From an uncultured Saprospiraceae bacterium (lineage in GTDB: Bacteria; Bacteroidota; Bacteroidia; Chitinophagales; Saprospiraceae): 54,663 nucleotides of DNA. A program made the position numbers and the translations under genes. Location of the stretch: positions 1-54,663 of the forward strand of contig CALKXE010000160.1 of assembly GCA_938003955.1 (NCBI GenBank), written 5' to 3'. This document shows positions 45,238 through 51,599 of the stretch, piece after piece. The number at the start of each line of letters is the position of its first letter. The first letter of the stretch is position 1. The notes below the pieces were generated by a model. The model did not search any database, was not told where the DNA came from, and saw only the letters and a list, made by a program, of their open reading frames with translations.

Positions 45238-45444
45238 TTACATTGATTCATAATCATCACCTACTACAACGTCAAGTTCATCACCGATTCTTGAAATTGT
45301 ATTAGATAACTGAATGGCTAGATCTTCAATCCATTCTCTTGATTTATTACTTAGTATTATTTTCTTTTCTTTAGTACTTAGTTCTTCAAAAACTATATTA
45401 TCAGATCCAGATCTAAAAAATATTCCAGATAAATTTCGTTTCAT
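45238..45444 (-). CDS. Small hypothetical protein
   Basis: 68 residues, acidic C-terminus (DELDVVVGDDYESM), with a helix KSREWIEDLAIQLSNTISRI. It is the last small gene before the HTH/sigma block. A TATA-rich stretch precedes the start. Function unknown. Confidence 0.55.
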   Translation of the reverse strand: MKRNLSGIFFRSGSDNIVFEELSTKEKKIILSNKSREWIEDLAIQLSNTISRIGDELDVVVGDDYESM

Positions 45445-45480
45445 ATATATATAATGTTAAATAAATTGTTATACGATGCG

Positions 45481-45507
45481 TTTAGATGACATTTAACGAC
45501 ATCTAAA
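45481..45507. promoter_or_regulatory. Inverted repeat upstream of the 68-residue gene
   Basis: TTTAGATG at 45481-45488 and CATCTAAA at 45500-45507 form a perfect 8-bp dyad with an 11-nt spacer. No T-run follows, so it looks more like an operator or RNA hairpin than a terminator. A degenerate promoter-like TATAAC and TATATATA lies just downstream on the minus strand. Confidence 0.5.
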
Positions 45508-45561
45508 TCAATTTATGTATATACAATAAAATTGAAAAAGAGTGGTCGTTAAAATCAATAT

Positions 45562-45723
45562 TTAGAACTTAAGTAATTTAAGTTTTCTTCTGTATTTTAT
45601 TAATAATACTATGTTATTATACTCAATACTTTGTTGTTTAATAAGTGAGTTTAATATCTCACACTCTAATTGAGCAATATATAATTCTATAAAATAAATA
45701 TGCTTATGTTTTCTAATATTCAT
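45562..45723 (-). CDS. 53-residue basic protein
   Basis: ATG at 45723, stop 45562-45564, 6 bp after the preceding gene. Sequence MNIRKHKHIYFIELYIAQLE then CEILNSLIKQ and a basic end (KYRRKLKLLKF). Helical, amphipathic. Codon use is very AT-rich like its neighbours. Accepted on packing; function unknown. Confidence 0.45.
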   Translation of the reverse strand: MNIRKHKHIYFIELYIAQLECEILNSLIKQQSIEYNNIVLLIKYRRKLKLLKF

Positions 45724-45728
45724 AGTTA

Positions 45729-46010
45729 TTATTTTCGTTGCTCCGCGCAGTATATTAATGATTTTTCAATGCCATCTTGTATTTCTTCTAATATTTCATC
45801 AATAAAAACACTAGCGTCTATTATTTCAGCGCTTATTCTATTATCATAATCTATATCAAAACTTAATTCCATTTCATTAACATCAAAATCTGAAGCATCT
45901 ATATTTAATAAAGTATTTTCAACTATAGATTTGACTTCTGAAAATGTAAATAATTCTTCCGTGTTTTTGTGTTTTTCAACTAAATCTTGTAACTCTTTAA
46001 GTAAACTCAT
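45729..46010 (-). CDS. Acidic small protein
   Basis: 93 residues, strongly acidic (SFDIDYDNRISAEIIDASVF, IDEILEEIQDGIEKSL). Acidic early phage proteins of this size are often inhibitors that mimic nucleic acid, but no homology is seen. An early-promoter element lies 25 nt upstream. Confidence 0.6.
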   Translation of the reverse strand: MSLLKELQDLVEKHKNTEELFTFSEVKSIVENTLLNIDASDFDVNEMELSFDIDYDNRISAEIIDASVFIDEILEEIQDGIEKSLIYCAEQRK

Positions 46011-46152
46011 TTTTATTTGTATTTATTTGATTTTTATATATTGTACTACGTTTTATATCTGTAAGACACTGATAGCATATATGCTTTGTAGATATACCAC
46101 TTGGTATCAATGTATTACACATTCTACATCTTATATTATTTTCTCCATTCAT
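45997..46152 (-). CDS. 51-residue zinc-ribbon protein
   Basis: ATG at 46152 (MNGENNIRCRMCNTLIPSGI), stop 45997-45999. CRMC at 9-12 and CYQC at 26-29 form a C-x2-C, 13-residue, C-x2-C zinc ribbon, followed by a basic tail. It overlaps both the gene before and the gene after. An early-promoter element lies inside its coding sequence. Confidence 0.65.
   Translation of the reverse strand: MNGENNIRCRMCNTLIPSGISTKHICYQCLTDIKRSTIYKNQINTNKNEFT
46035..46065 (-). promoter_or_regulatory. Early promoter element 1
   Basis: Minus-strand CTTACAGATATAAAACGTAG then TACAATATATA; the most diverged of ten copies. It lies 25 nt before the 93-residue gene and inside the zinc-ribbon gene. Confidence 0.6.
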
Positions 46153-46351
46153 TAAAAAAATCTTCTAATATATTTATTGAACTATATCTATTTTCAAAAA
46201 ATTCAACAACATCTTCTGATGTGTAGTTGTTTTTATACCATGATGGATAAAACTCTGTTACTTCATAGCCATTGATTTTCTCGTAAAAAGATATAACTTT
46301 CATTAATTGATATTTATCAAGATGTTCCCATTTTGCAGCTATTCCATCCAT
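46136..46351 (-). CDS. Small hypothetical protein
   Basis: 71 residues with aromatic and acidic content (EFYPSWYKNNYTSEDVVEFF). No motif recognised. Overlaps the previous gene by 13 bases and the zinc-ribbon gene by 17. Third gene of the operon led by the 121-residue gene. Confidence 0.58.
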   Translation of the reverse strand: MDGIAAKWEHLDKYQLMKVISFYEKINGYEVTEFYPSWYKNNYTSEDVVEFFENRYSSINILEDFFNEWRK

Positions 46352-46494
46352 TGTTGTTCATTAAATTTTAATATTAAACTTCTTATTTTTTTACCAAGCT
46401 CTGCATCGTTAGGTTCTTCATCTATTAAGGTATACATATCGTGTAGCATGTATAGCATCTCAATTTCAGTTTTGCCTTTGTAAGTATTTGCCAT
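46339..46494 (-). CDS. 51-residue helical protein
   Basis: ATG at 46494, stop TAG at 46339-46341. MANTYKGKTEIEMLYMLHDM then YTLIDEEPNDAELGKKIRSL: a mostly helical acidic/basic protein. It overlaps the gene on each side (29 and 13 bases), typical of the region. Confidence 0.55.
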   Translation of the reverse strand: MANTYKGKTEIEMLYMLHDMYTLIDEEPNDAELGKKIRSLILKFNEQQWME

Positions 46495-46831
46495 AATTTT
46501 TTAATATATAAGTTACTAAGTATTCATATCTAAGATGACGGTAATCTATAAGAACTCTTTGCTTGCATTCACGTCTATGTACTTTAAGATATTTATCTAT
46601 CCAACCGAAAAAAGATTTAATACAAGGATTTATTTGGTAAGCATTAACGTTTTGATGGCTTATTAGCACTCTAACGTAGCCAGACTTATAAATACCAAAC
46701 TTTGGTTTATAACCCCACTTATTTTTTAAAGGTAATTCCCATATTTCTGTGCCATTTTTTTTCTGTATATCAGATGTAACTTCAGTACACCCAAAATGAA
46801 TAAGCAACTCTTTAGATTCAACTATTGTCAT
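46466..46831 (-). CDS. Hypothetical basic protein
   Basis: 121 residues, mixed strand/helix: LLIHFGCTEVTSDI, WELPLKNKWGYKPKFGIYKS, then a basic helical second half (YLKVHRRECKQRVLIDYRHL). First gene after early promoter element 2, 17 nt downstream. Not recognised; the basic C-terminus could bind nucleic acid. Confidence 0.58.
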   Translation of the reverse strand: MTIVESKELLIHFGCTEVTSDIQKKNGTEIWELPLKNKWGYKPKFGIYKSGYVRVLISHQNVNAYQINPCIKSFFGWIDKYLKVHRRECKQRVLIDYRHLRYEYLVTYILKNYGKYLQRQN

Positions 46832-46847
46832 TGTTATTTAATTTTAA

Positions 46848-46882
46848 TTATTATATATATTAGTACGTTATAGATCTGCAAG
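46848..46882 (-). promoter_or_regulatory. Early promoter element 2
   Basis: Minus strand CTTGCAGATCTATAACGTAC then TAATATATATAATAA. TTGCAG and TATAAT-like blocks are ~18 nt apart. Heads the 121-residue gene operon. Confidence 0.75.
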
Positions 46883-46889
46883 AGCAGTA

Positions 46890-47132
46890 TTATAAATTTA
46901 TTCTTCTTGATCTAGCTAATGCCATTGTTATTTCATATGGTAAGTATTCACATCCGTCATAATCAATTAGTTCACCGTCTTCAAATATTAGTTTACCACA
47001 AGCGTAGTATATTGATCCTTCAGTATCTGAATCGTATAGCTCCCAAAAACCGTGTTCAATACCAAATATCTCACTTGGTACCATAATTAGGTAATCTTTA
47101 TCATGAACTTTGCCCTCGATCCTTTCAAACAT
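46890..47132 (-). CDS. Acidic hypothetical protein
   Basis: 80 residues, beta-rich, acidic (IEHGFWELYDSDTEGSIYYA, CGKLIFEDGELIDYDGCEYL). It overlaps the DnaA-like gene by 8 bases, so it is translated with it and could be its partner. Function unknown. Confidence 0.58.
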   Translation of the reverse strand: MFERIEGKVHDKDYLIMVPSEIFGIEHGFWELYDSDTEGSIYYACGKLIFEDGELIDYDGCEYLPYEITMALARSRRINL

Positions 47133-47571
47133 TAGTTATTTTATTTAATCCTACTATTTCTCTTACAATGTTTAATGTTTCAACTAATGAACTAGGATCA
47201 ATATTTCTCTTTTGAAATAAAAATATAGCGTCTTTCATTGTATTAACGTGGTATATAACTGTAGCGTGATCTCTGTTTAGTATACGCCCAACCTTAGGAA
47301 AGGTAATACCGTAATCAACATAGAATATATAAGATAAGCATCGTCTGAGCATCACTAAATCAGCACCACGTTTTTTAGATATAACTTCAGAAACCGTGGC
47401 AATCTTAGTTGTTTCACAAACGGTCTTCATACTAGACATTGCTTTAGCAAGTCTTTGTGTATTAATTCCATTTCTATCAGCGTTTTCTGTTACAACTGTT
47501 CTGTTTAGTGTTGAATATAGAGAATCTAATTCTGTTTGTTTTTCTCGTATTTCTTTAAGTAATTCTTCCAA
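47125..47571 (-). CDS. Stand-alone DnaA domain IV-like DNA-binding protein
   Basis: 148 residues. Residues 1-30 are a charged helix. The C-terminal part, about 66-115, matches DnaA domain IV: a helix with LVMLRRCLSYIFYVDYG, the basic-loop region, FPKVGRILNRDHATVIYHVN containing the RDHATV signature (100-105) whose Asp-His contact the DnaA box in bacteria. The AAA+ ATPase is absent, so it can bind but not open DNA alone. It may compete with host DnaA or mark the phage origin. Operon with genes at 46890 and 47573. Confidence 0.82.
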   Translation of the reverse strand: MEELLKEIREKQTELDSLYSTLNRTVVTENADRNGINTQRLAKAMSSMKTVCETTKIATVSEVISKKRGADLVMLRRCLSYIFYVDYGITFPKVGRILNRDHATVIYHVNTMKDAIFLFQKRNIDPSSLVETLNIVREIVGLNKITNV

Positions 47572-47572
47572 T

Positions 47573-47878
47573 TTAAAATAATTTTTGTGTTAATGCTATT
47601 TTAGCTGTTTTTGTTATCTCTTTATTTTTACCGCCTATATGCCAGTTTATTAATTCTTTTTTCTTAATCCATCCATATTCTTTCCAACAATATAATGTAA
47701 ATATATCGCCGTTTTCAAATTGAAATAACCATTCGTACTGAACTTTTTCATCAGGTGGTCCTTCGTAATCTGGTTCACCAAGTTCTGCATAAAGCTCACT
47801 TAATGTTGCTTCTATAGAAACACCATGATACGATGTTCCATTTATCATGCTCTCATGATCTAGTCTTTTAAATTTCAT
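47573..47878 (-). CDS. Conserved hypothetical protein
   Basis: 101 residues. NGTSYHGVSIEATLSELYAE, LGEPDYEGPPDEKVQYEWLF and FTLYCWKEYGWIKKKELINW then HIGGKN form a pattern I recall in other phages of Bacteroidota, without a known function. Soluble, alpha/beta. Its ATG overlaps the preceding stop (ATGA). Confidence 0.65.
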   Translation of the reverse strand: MKFKRLDHESMINGTSYHGVSIEATLSELYAELGEPDYEGPPDEKVQYEWLFQFENGDIFTLYCWKEYGWIKKKELINWHIGGKNKEITKTAKIALTQKLF

Positions 47879-48000
47879 GTTATTAAAGATATTAATTGTG
47901 ATACTACATACATAACGCCATAGAAGAAAGCAAACCCTACTGGTACTATAATTAAATAAGCTATTATATGCAAAGCTGCTCTTATAAATTCCTCACTCAT
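47875..48000 (-). CDS. 41-residue single-span membrane protein
   Basis: ATG at 48000, stop TGA 47875-47877. MSEEFIRAALHIIAYLIIVP then VGFAFFYGVMYVVSQLISLIT: one long hydrophobic segment (about 8-35), N-terminus charged. First gene after early element 3. A small membrane toxin, exclusion or superinfection protein is possible; no evidence decides. Confidence 0.6.
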   Translation of the reverse strand: MSEEFIRAALHIIAYLIIVPVGFAFFYGVMYVVSQLISLIT

Positions 48001-48022
48001 GTTGTTATTTTATTTATTTTAG

Positions 48023-48057
48023 TTAATATATAATTTACTACGTTATAAATCTGCAAG
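48023..48057 (-). promoter_or_regulatory. Early promoter element 3
   Basis: Minus strand CTTGCAGATTTATAACGTAG then TAAATTATATATTAA. Lies 23 nt upstream of the membrane peptide gene and leads the DnaA-like operon. Confidence 0.75.
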
Positions 48058-48188
48058 TGTTATTAAAACCCCAACAACTAATGACCACATCCCTTGTCTG
48101 AGTTCAGTGTATTGTCAAAAGTTGCTAGGGTTATGTGTTAAGGTTCTAACCTCCTCCCAAAGATTTATTTAACTTAACACAATTTGAT
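48058..48188 (-). other. Gene-free, structured segment
   Basis: No ORF above 15 codons. On the minus strand GTGTTAAG and CTTAACAC (about 48138-48180) pair across ~30 nt and enclose GGGAGGAGG. A second possible pairing joins AGTTGTTGGGGTT and AACCCTAGCAACT. A 15-codon ORF (MWSLVVGVLITLADL) ends inside promoter element 3. It could be a 3' UTR, terminator or small RNA for the operon above. Confidence 0.4.
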
Positions 48189-48458
48189 TTAATCTTTCCA
48201 GATCATTACTGTTCCTGGATCATAATACTCGCAGTACCAACCTAATTTATCTAATTCTTTAACGAATTTATTTAGTACACCGATTTCATATAGAGAACTT
48301 TCTGCATAGTAATCGAAAATATCTAATCCGTCTAATGTTTCAAAATTTTCGGCGCTAACCCATATACCACCTGGAGTACCATCAAATTGTTCTGAAGTTC
48401 TAACAAATTTTAATCTTGTTTTCAAGAAGTCCATTACATTTTTTCTATTATTTTCCAT
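48189..48458 (-). CDS. Small hypothetical protein
   Basis: 89 residues from ATG at 48458 (MENNRKNVMDFLKTRLKFVR), preferred over the upstream in-frame Met because it gives a shorter overlap (11 bases). Contains PGGIWVSAENFETLDGLDIF and WYCEYYDPGTVMIWKD. Last gene of the operon headed by element 4. Not recognised. Confidence 0.55.
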   Translation of the reverse strand: MENNRKNVMDFLKTRLKFVRTSEQFDGTPGGIWVSAENFETLDGLDIFDYYAESSLYEIGVLNKFVKELDKLGWYCEYYDPGTVMIWKD

Positions 48459-48696
48459 GTATAGCATCTATATTTTCTACTATAAGCTCATCACCATGTG
48501 CTGATTGTATAGTTAAACCTAACTCATTGAAAATATTTTCAAACGCTGTTGAGTTATCAATGATGTTGTTGAGGTGGACTGCCGCCACCGGATCGTCGGA
48601 TGGCGCCATGTTTATGAATCCTAAATAGTAAGGAGACTTAGGATCAAATTGGTAGTCGGTTGCAATTACTTGCTGAATGAATTCTGTTGTTGTCAT
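48448..48696 (-). CDS. Small hypothetical protein
   Basis: 82 residues, acidic: MTTTEFIQQVIATDYQFDPK, NIIDNSTAFENIFNELGLTI, ELIVENIDAIHGK. Reads as a compact alpha/beta protein. No motif. Confidence 0.55.
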   Translation of the reverse strand: MTTTEFIQQVIATDYQFDPKSPYYLGFINMAPSDDPVAAVHLNNIIDNSTAFENIFNELGLTIQSAHGDELIVENIDAIHGK

Positions 48697-48734
48697 TTCT
48701 TTTAATTTTATTAAGTTATTAGTAATTCGTATAA

Positions 48735-48980
48735 TTAGCTGTCTATTGAAAATCTGATCATTCCATCAGAGATACAATTACTACCTCCATAAACAGAATC
48801 TTCTGTTGCCTCTTCAACAGCACGTATAAACTCATATGCACTAATGCCTATGTTTCTTGGTATAGGATATTTGAAGTATTCAATACCATTTTCTGCTTTT
48901 TGTTTAGCTATTGTAATGATATTACCTACTTGAGTTCTTTGATTAATTTGTTGCTGATTTTTATTTACTTTTATTTTCAT
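48735..48980 (-). CDS. Small hypothetical protein
   Basis: 81 residues. N-terminus basic and Gln/Asn-rich (KIKVNKNQQQINQRTQ), then EYFKYPIPRNIGISAYEFIR and AVEEATEDSVYGGSN. Leader is A-rich. Function unknown. Confidence 0.55.
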   Translation of the reverse strand: MKIKVNKNQQQINQRTQVGNIITIAKQKAENGIEYFKYPIPRNIGISAYEFIRAVEEATEDSVYGGSNCISDGMIRFSIDS

Positions 48981-48985
48981 AATTT

Positions 48986-49204
48986 CTATTTTTTACTAAG
49001 TTGATTATAAATTTTTGTTAGTATTACTTGCATAAGATCTTCATATAGATCTTGGAATGTCTCATCTTCTTCAGTCATACAGTCTGCTTCAACAAAATCC
49101 ATAACTTTGTAAGTTAATTCATTTGCTGATATTTCCTTGCTTAGATTAAAGAAATAATTTACTGTGTCTTCTGACCACATGAATGCGCTTTTGTAATTTT
49201 TCAT
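48986..49204 (-). CDS. Acidic helical protein
   Basis: 72 residues: FMWSEDTVNYFFNLSKEISA, VMDFVEADCMTEEDETFQDL, YEDLMQVILTKIYNQLS. Strongly acidic and helical. Starts directly after the 47-residue gene. Not recognised. Confidence 0.55.
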   Translation of the reverse strand: MKNYKSAFMWSEDTVNYFFNLSKEISANELTYKVMDFVEADCMTEEDETFQDLYEDLMQVILTKIYNQLSKK

Positions 49205-49205
49205 T

Positions 49206-49349
49206 TTATACTTGTTTATGGAATTTCCAGATTTTATTGTACGCTTGTTTACTAAATTTAGCGTAGCTCTTTTTATTGGTGTATAGCACTTTGTTGTATT
49301 CCTCTGAAGTAAACGGCGTGCATTTTAGATTATTAACTGATACTTTCAT
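49206..49349 (-). CDS. 47-residue basic protein
   Basis: ATG at 49349 in a TAATG overlap with the 61-residue gene; stop 49206-49208. MKVSVNNLKCTPFTSEEYNK then VLYTNKKSYAKFSKQAYNKI, a basic C-terminus. The TGCTATACAC 10-mer lies within it. Confidence 0.55.
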   Translation of the reverse strand: MKVSVNNLKCTPFTSEEYNKVLYTNKKSYAKFSKQAYNKIWKFHKQV

Positions 49350-49534
49350 TAGTCTTTTTGATAATAAGTTAAACCTTTATAGTTAATGAACTGATATATA
49401 CCATCAGCATCTCCATAGGATCTACAACCAAACTTATTAGGTATTTTGCATAGATCGAAATGCTCGAACTTTTGACCATTTAGAGTTATAATTTTCTTAA
49501 ATGAAGTCGGTGAGTTAAATTTTAGATTTGCCAT
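49349..49534 (-). CDS. 61-residue early protein, paralogue of 54368-54553
   Basis: Begins MANLKFNSPTSFKKIITLNG, continues HFDLCKIPNKFGC, ends FINKYG-like INYKGLTYYQKD. It aligns with the 61-residue protein at 54368-54553 along its full length: KFNS-T-FKK-I-LNG, HFDL--IP-KFGC, GI---INYKG-TY. First gene after early element 4 (24 nt). Compact beta-rich small domain by pattern. Function unknown; the retained pair suggests selection for both. Confidence 0.68.
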   Translation of the reverse strand: MANLKFNSPTSFKKIITLNGQKFEHFDLCKIPNKFGCRSYGDADGIYQFINYKGLTYYQKD

Positions 49535-49557
49535 TATGTTTATTTATTTAATTTAAG

Positions 49558-49592
49558 TTATTATATAATCACTTTCGTTATAGATCTGCAAG
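49558..49592 (-). promoter_or_regulatory. Early promoter element 4
   Basis: Minus strand CTTGCAGATCTATAACGAAA then GTGATTATATAATAA. Its 5' part also encodes the last codons (Leu-Ala-Asp-Leu-stop) of the 120-residue gene. Heads the six-gene operon to 48189. Confidence 0.75.
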
Positions 49593-49940
49593 TAACAACA
49601 GTAACATCTTTAGTTCTTCAACTGTTTCAGCTTGAAACTCATTTAAGAGCTCTTCACCGTATATATAAACTAACATGTTAACAGTTTTTTCACTATTATC
49701 GTAAATACCATATGTGTCACCATAATTGTCCCTTTCATATTGTTGGCAAATACTTACCGCTTCAAACGGATCTATGTTATGCATTTGAAGCCACATATTA
49801 CAATTGAAGTATCCTGTAAGATAGTAATCCGCGTTAAACGCCTCAAAGTGCCACTCCCCAGCATCGTCATTTGTTAGTACACCTTCGTCAACAAGGTCTA
49901 AAAGGTATCTTGTTAGTTCTATTTTTATTGAGTTTTTCAT
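49578..49940 (-). CDS. Conserved hypothetical protein
   Basis: 120 residues. DDAGEWHFEAFNADYYLTGY, FNCNMWLQMHNIDPFEAVSI, CQQYERDNYGDTYGIYDNSE, KTVNMLVYIYGEELLNEF: a pattern I recall from phage and mobile-element proteins of unknown function. Helical and acidic. Its last five codons lie inside promoter element 4, so termination of this gene and initiation of the next transcript overlap. Confidence 0.68.
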   Translation of the reverse strand: MKNSIKIELTRYLLDLVDEGVLTNDDAGEWHFEAFNADYYLTGYFNCNMWLQMHNIDPFEAVSICQQYERDNYGDTYGIYDNSEKTVNMLVYIYGEELLNEFQAETVEELKMLLLLLADL

Positions 49941-49943
49941 AGT

Positions 49944-50042
49944 TTATTTCTCTTCATTAAATTCAGCGTACTCTAGGCATTCACTGCATAGTTCGTCACT
50001 TAGGTAGCTAGCTTCAGCTCCACAACAATTACTTGAGCTCAT
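49944..50042 (-). CDS. 32-residue Cys-rich protein
   Basis: ATG at 50042, stop 49944-49946. MSSSNCCGAEASYLSDELCS then ECLEYAEFNEEK: CC and C-x2-C pairs form a small zinc knuckle, a type common in phages. It overlaps the preceding gene by 14 bases. Confidence 0.6.
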   Translation of the reverse strand: MSSSNCCGAEASYLSDELCSECLEYAEFNEEK

Positions 50043-50328
50043 ATTTTACTGTTATCAATTTATTATTTATATCTAATGTTATAATACCGTCTTTAAATTC
50101 TTTAAGTCTTTTAAGTATGTCGTGTTTATTACCTTTGATTCCAAAGTATTTTTTTACATCACCTATTTTCCAATGAGCGTTAGGTTTCATACCTGTGTGT
50201 ACATATATACTTAGCTCACATACAAGACAGCATAGATTGTAGTATCCTCTATTAGATTGCTTACCATTTATCATTAAAGGTATTTCCCAGTCTTTTTCAA
50301 ACTGCGTTGGTTTAATTACTTTTTTCAT
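50029..50328 (-). CDS. Small hypothetical protein
   Basis: 99 residues: QFEKDWEIPLMINGKQSNRG, YYNLCCLVCELSIYVHTGMK, HWKIGDVKKYFGIKGNKHDI, LKRLKEFKDGIITLDINNKL. The middle could form an HTH-like helix pair (GDVKKYFGIKGNKHDILKRL), so DNA binding is possible but weak. ATGA overlap with the upstream gene. Confidence 0.55.
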   Translation of the reverse strand: MKKVIKPTQFEKDWEIPLMINGKQSNRGYYNLCCLVCELSIYVHTGMKPNAHWKIGDVKKYFGIKGNKHDILKRLKEFKDGIITLDINNKLITVKYELK

Positions 50329-50498
50329 GATTCTTGATTTTTTAAATAGTTAAAGTGTTCCGTGTATAGCAACTCAAGGTCACTAATGGTTAATGGTACA
50401 CGATTTAGTTCTTTCGATGTAGAGACTACTTGTTCTCGTTGATCTATAGTTAGTCTATTCCACCAATTAACATGGTTATATGTTTTATTATTTCTCAT
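50325..50498 (-). CDS. 57-residue hypothetical protein
   Basis: ATG at 50498, stop TGA 50325-50327. MRNNKTYNHVNWWNRLTIDQ, REQVVSTSKELNRVPLTISD, LELLYTEHFNY. Helical; resembles small phage proteins with a WWNRLTxxQ start. Function unknown. Contains one TGCTATACAC. Confidence 0.6.
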   Translation of the reverse strand: MRNNKTYNHVNWWNRLTIDQREQVVSTSKELNRVPLTISDLELLYTEHFNYLKNQES

Positions 50499-50503
50499 AT
50501 TTA

Positions 50504-50770
50504 CTAAGTGTTATCGCTAATATATGACATGAAGTCAAGTGCAGTTACACAAGGATCATCGTGCTCGTTACCACCAGGTGTATGTTGGTATTCAATGCCA
50601 CATGTCTGAGCTTCTGCATCCCACCAGAACATGTATCCAAATGAACTTACATCTTTGCGATCTATATAATCTTTAATATAGATTTCAGTGCTTGATTTTT
50701 CTACGTACTCGTAGTAACTAGCTATTAGTTTAATTTCTTCTTCAATGTTAATTGCTTTGTCGTTTTTCAT
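50504..50770 (-). CDS. Acidic hypothetical protein
   Basis: 88 residues: EEEIKLIASYYEYVEKSSTE, FGYMFWWDAEAQTCGIEYQH, TPGGNEHDDPCVTALDFMSY. Strongly acidic. First gene after early element 5 (27 nt). Not recognised. Confidence 0.58.
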   Translation of the reverse strand: MKNDKAINIEEEIKLIASYYEYVEKSSTEIYIKDYIDRKDVSSFGYMFWWDAEAQTCGIEYQHTPGGNEHDDPCVTALDFMSYISDNT

Positions 50771-50796
50771 TAGGTGCGTTATTATTAATTTATAGG

Positions 50797-50831
50797 TTAA
50801 TATATATATTAGTTCGTTATAGATCTGTTGG
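50797..50831 (-). promoter_or_regulatory. Early promoter element 5
   Basis: Minus strand CCAACAGATCTATAACGAAC then TAATATATATATTAA. The -35-like block is changed (CAACAG for TTGCAG), so it may be weaker. The same bases encode the last residues (RSITN-stop) of the gene at 50809. Confidence 0.65.
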
Positions 50832-51096
50832 TTACTATTTCACCGTTAATCATTTTGGTTGTAGTTCCATCTTTCCATTTAATTTCTATATCGTCACTAA
50901 TTTCTTCTTCTTTACAACTAAGCCAAGTGATACACCCATCTCTCATCCACATCAATTCACCGGAATTACCCTTGACCCTCTTCAAAGCCCTTTTACTCCA
51001 CTTATCGATTCCATCATTTGACCACTCGCCAAAAGTCGCAAGTACATTGCCGTCACCGCTTATTACATTAAGTACCAACCACTCTAAATCTTTCAT
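50809..51096 (-). CDS. Trp-rich hypothetical protein
   Basis: 95 residues: DLEWLVLNVISGDGNVLATF, GEWSNDGIDKWSKRALKRVK, LMWMRDGCITWLSCKEEEIS. Beta-rich with seven Trp. The stop codon lies within promoter element 5. Last gene of the operon from element 6. Function unknown. Confidence 0.58.
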   Translation of the reverse strand: MKDLEWLVLNVISGDGNVLATFGEWSNDGIDKWSKRALKRVKGNSGELMWMRDGCITWLSCKEEEISDDIEIKWKDGTTTKMINGEIVTNRSITN

Positions 51097-51109
51097 ATTT
51101 TCTACTTAT

Positions 51110-51376
51110 TTATTTATTTCTTTTATCAGATAAAGAATTCTGTAATTCTTCATATTCTTTATATTCTTTTATCATTAGTTCCACCAACCATACTAGATCA
51201 TCAATTAGATCTTGTTCATCTTCTCTTGGACAGTCAACCTCGTCTTCTATATAAAAGGTCACTTCACAACGTAACCCATCGGGCTTCCTCATGCCTATCT
51301 CTATAAAGTGGTCTAATACTTCCTCTTTCCATACATCGTCTTCTATTGGATTGCTTATCCTTAGGTACTTCTCCAT
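51110..51376 (-). CDS. Acidic hypothetical protein
   Basis: 88 residues: MEKYLRISNPIEDDVWKEEV, GMRKPDGLRCEVTFYIEDEV, DEQDLIDDLVWLVELMIKEY. Strongly acidic with a C-terminal helix. Not recognised. Confidence 0.57.
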   Translation of the reverse strand: MEKYLRISNPIEDDVWKEEVLDHFIEIGMRKPDGLRCEVTFYIEDEVDCPREDEQDLIDDLVWLVELMIKEYKEYEELQNSLSDKRNK

Positions 51377-51388
51377 AATTTCTATTTA

Positions 51389-51589
51389 TTACTGATCTTT
51401 TTTAAGTGTCATTGAATTTACTTTATCTATAAGTTCATTGCCTACCATGGTGAAGTAGCCTTCAGCGTAAATCGGTGTTTTACCATTATTACTCATATTT
51501 ATTACTTCTTGTTCAGCTTGTTTAATAGCTTCTTGTAACGCTGTGGTTATAAACCACTTTTCAAATCCGTTAAATTTAGTTTTACTCAT
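51389..51589 (-). CDS. Small hypothetical protein
   Basis: 66 residues: FEKWFITTALQEAIKQAEQE forms an amphipathic helix, followed by GKTPIYAEGYFTMVGNELID. No motif. In the element 6 operon. Confidence 0.55.
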   Translation of the reverse strand: MSKTKFNGFEKWFITTALQEAIKQAEQEVINMSNNGKTPIYAEGYFTMVGNELIDKVNSMTLKKDQ

Positions 51590-51599
51590 GTTTACTTAT

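Noticed and set aside
46449-46460. TGCTATACAT copies at 46449 and 48457 counted with the TGCTATACAC repeats
   Set aside because: They differ in the last base and sit within coding codons, so chance is likely; only exact copies were counted.
48058-48188. Possible tRNA in intergenic segments here and at 52651-52837
   Set aside because: No T-loop consensus, no acceptor-length stem pairing and no anticodon arm could be assembled on either strand.
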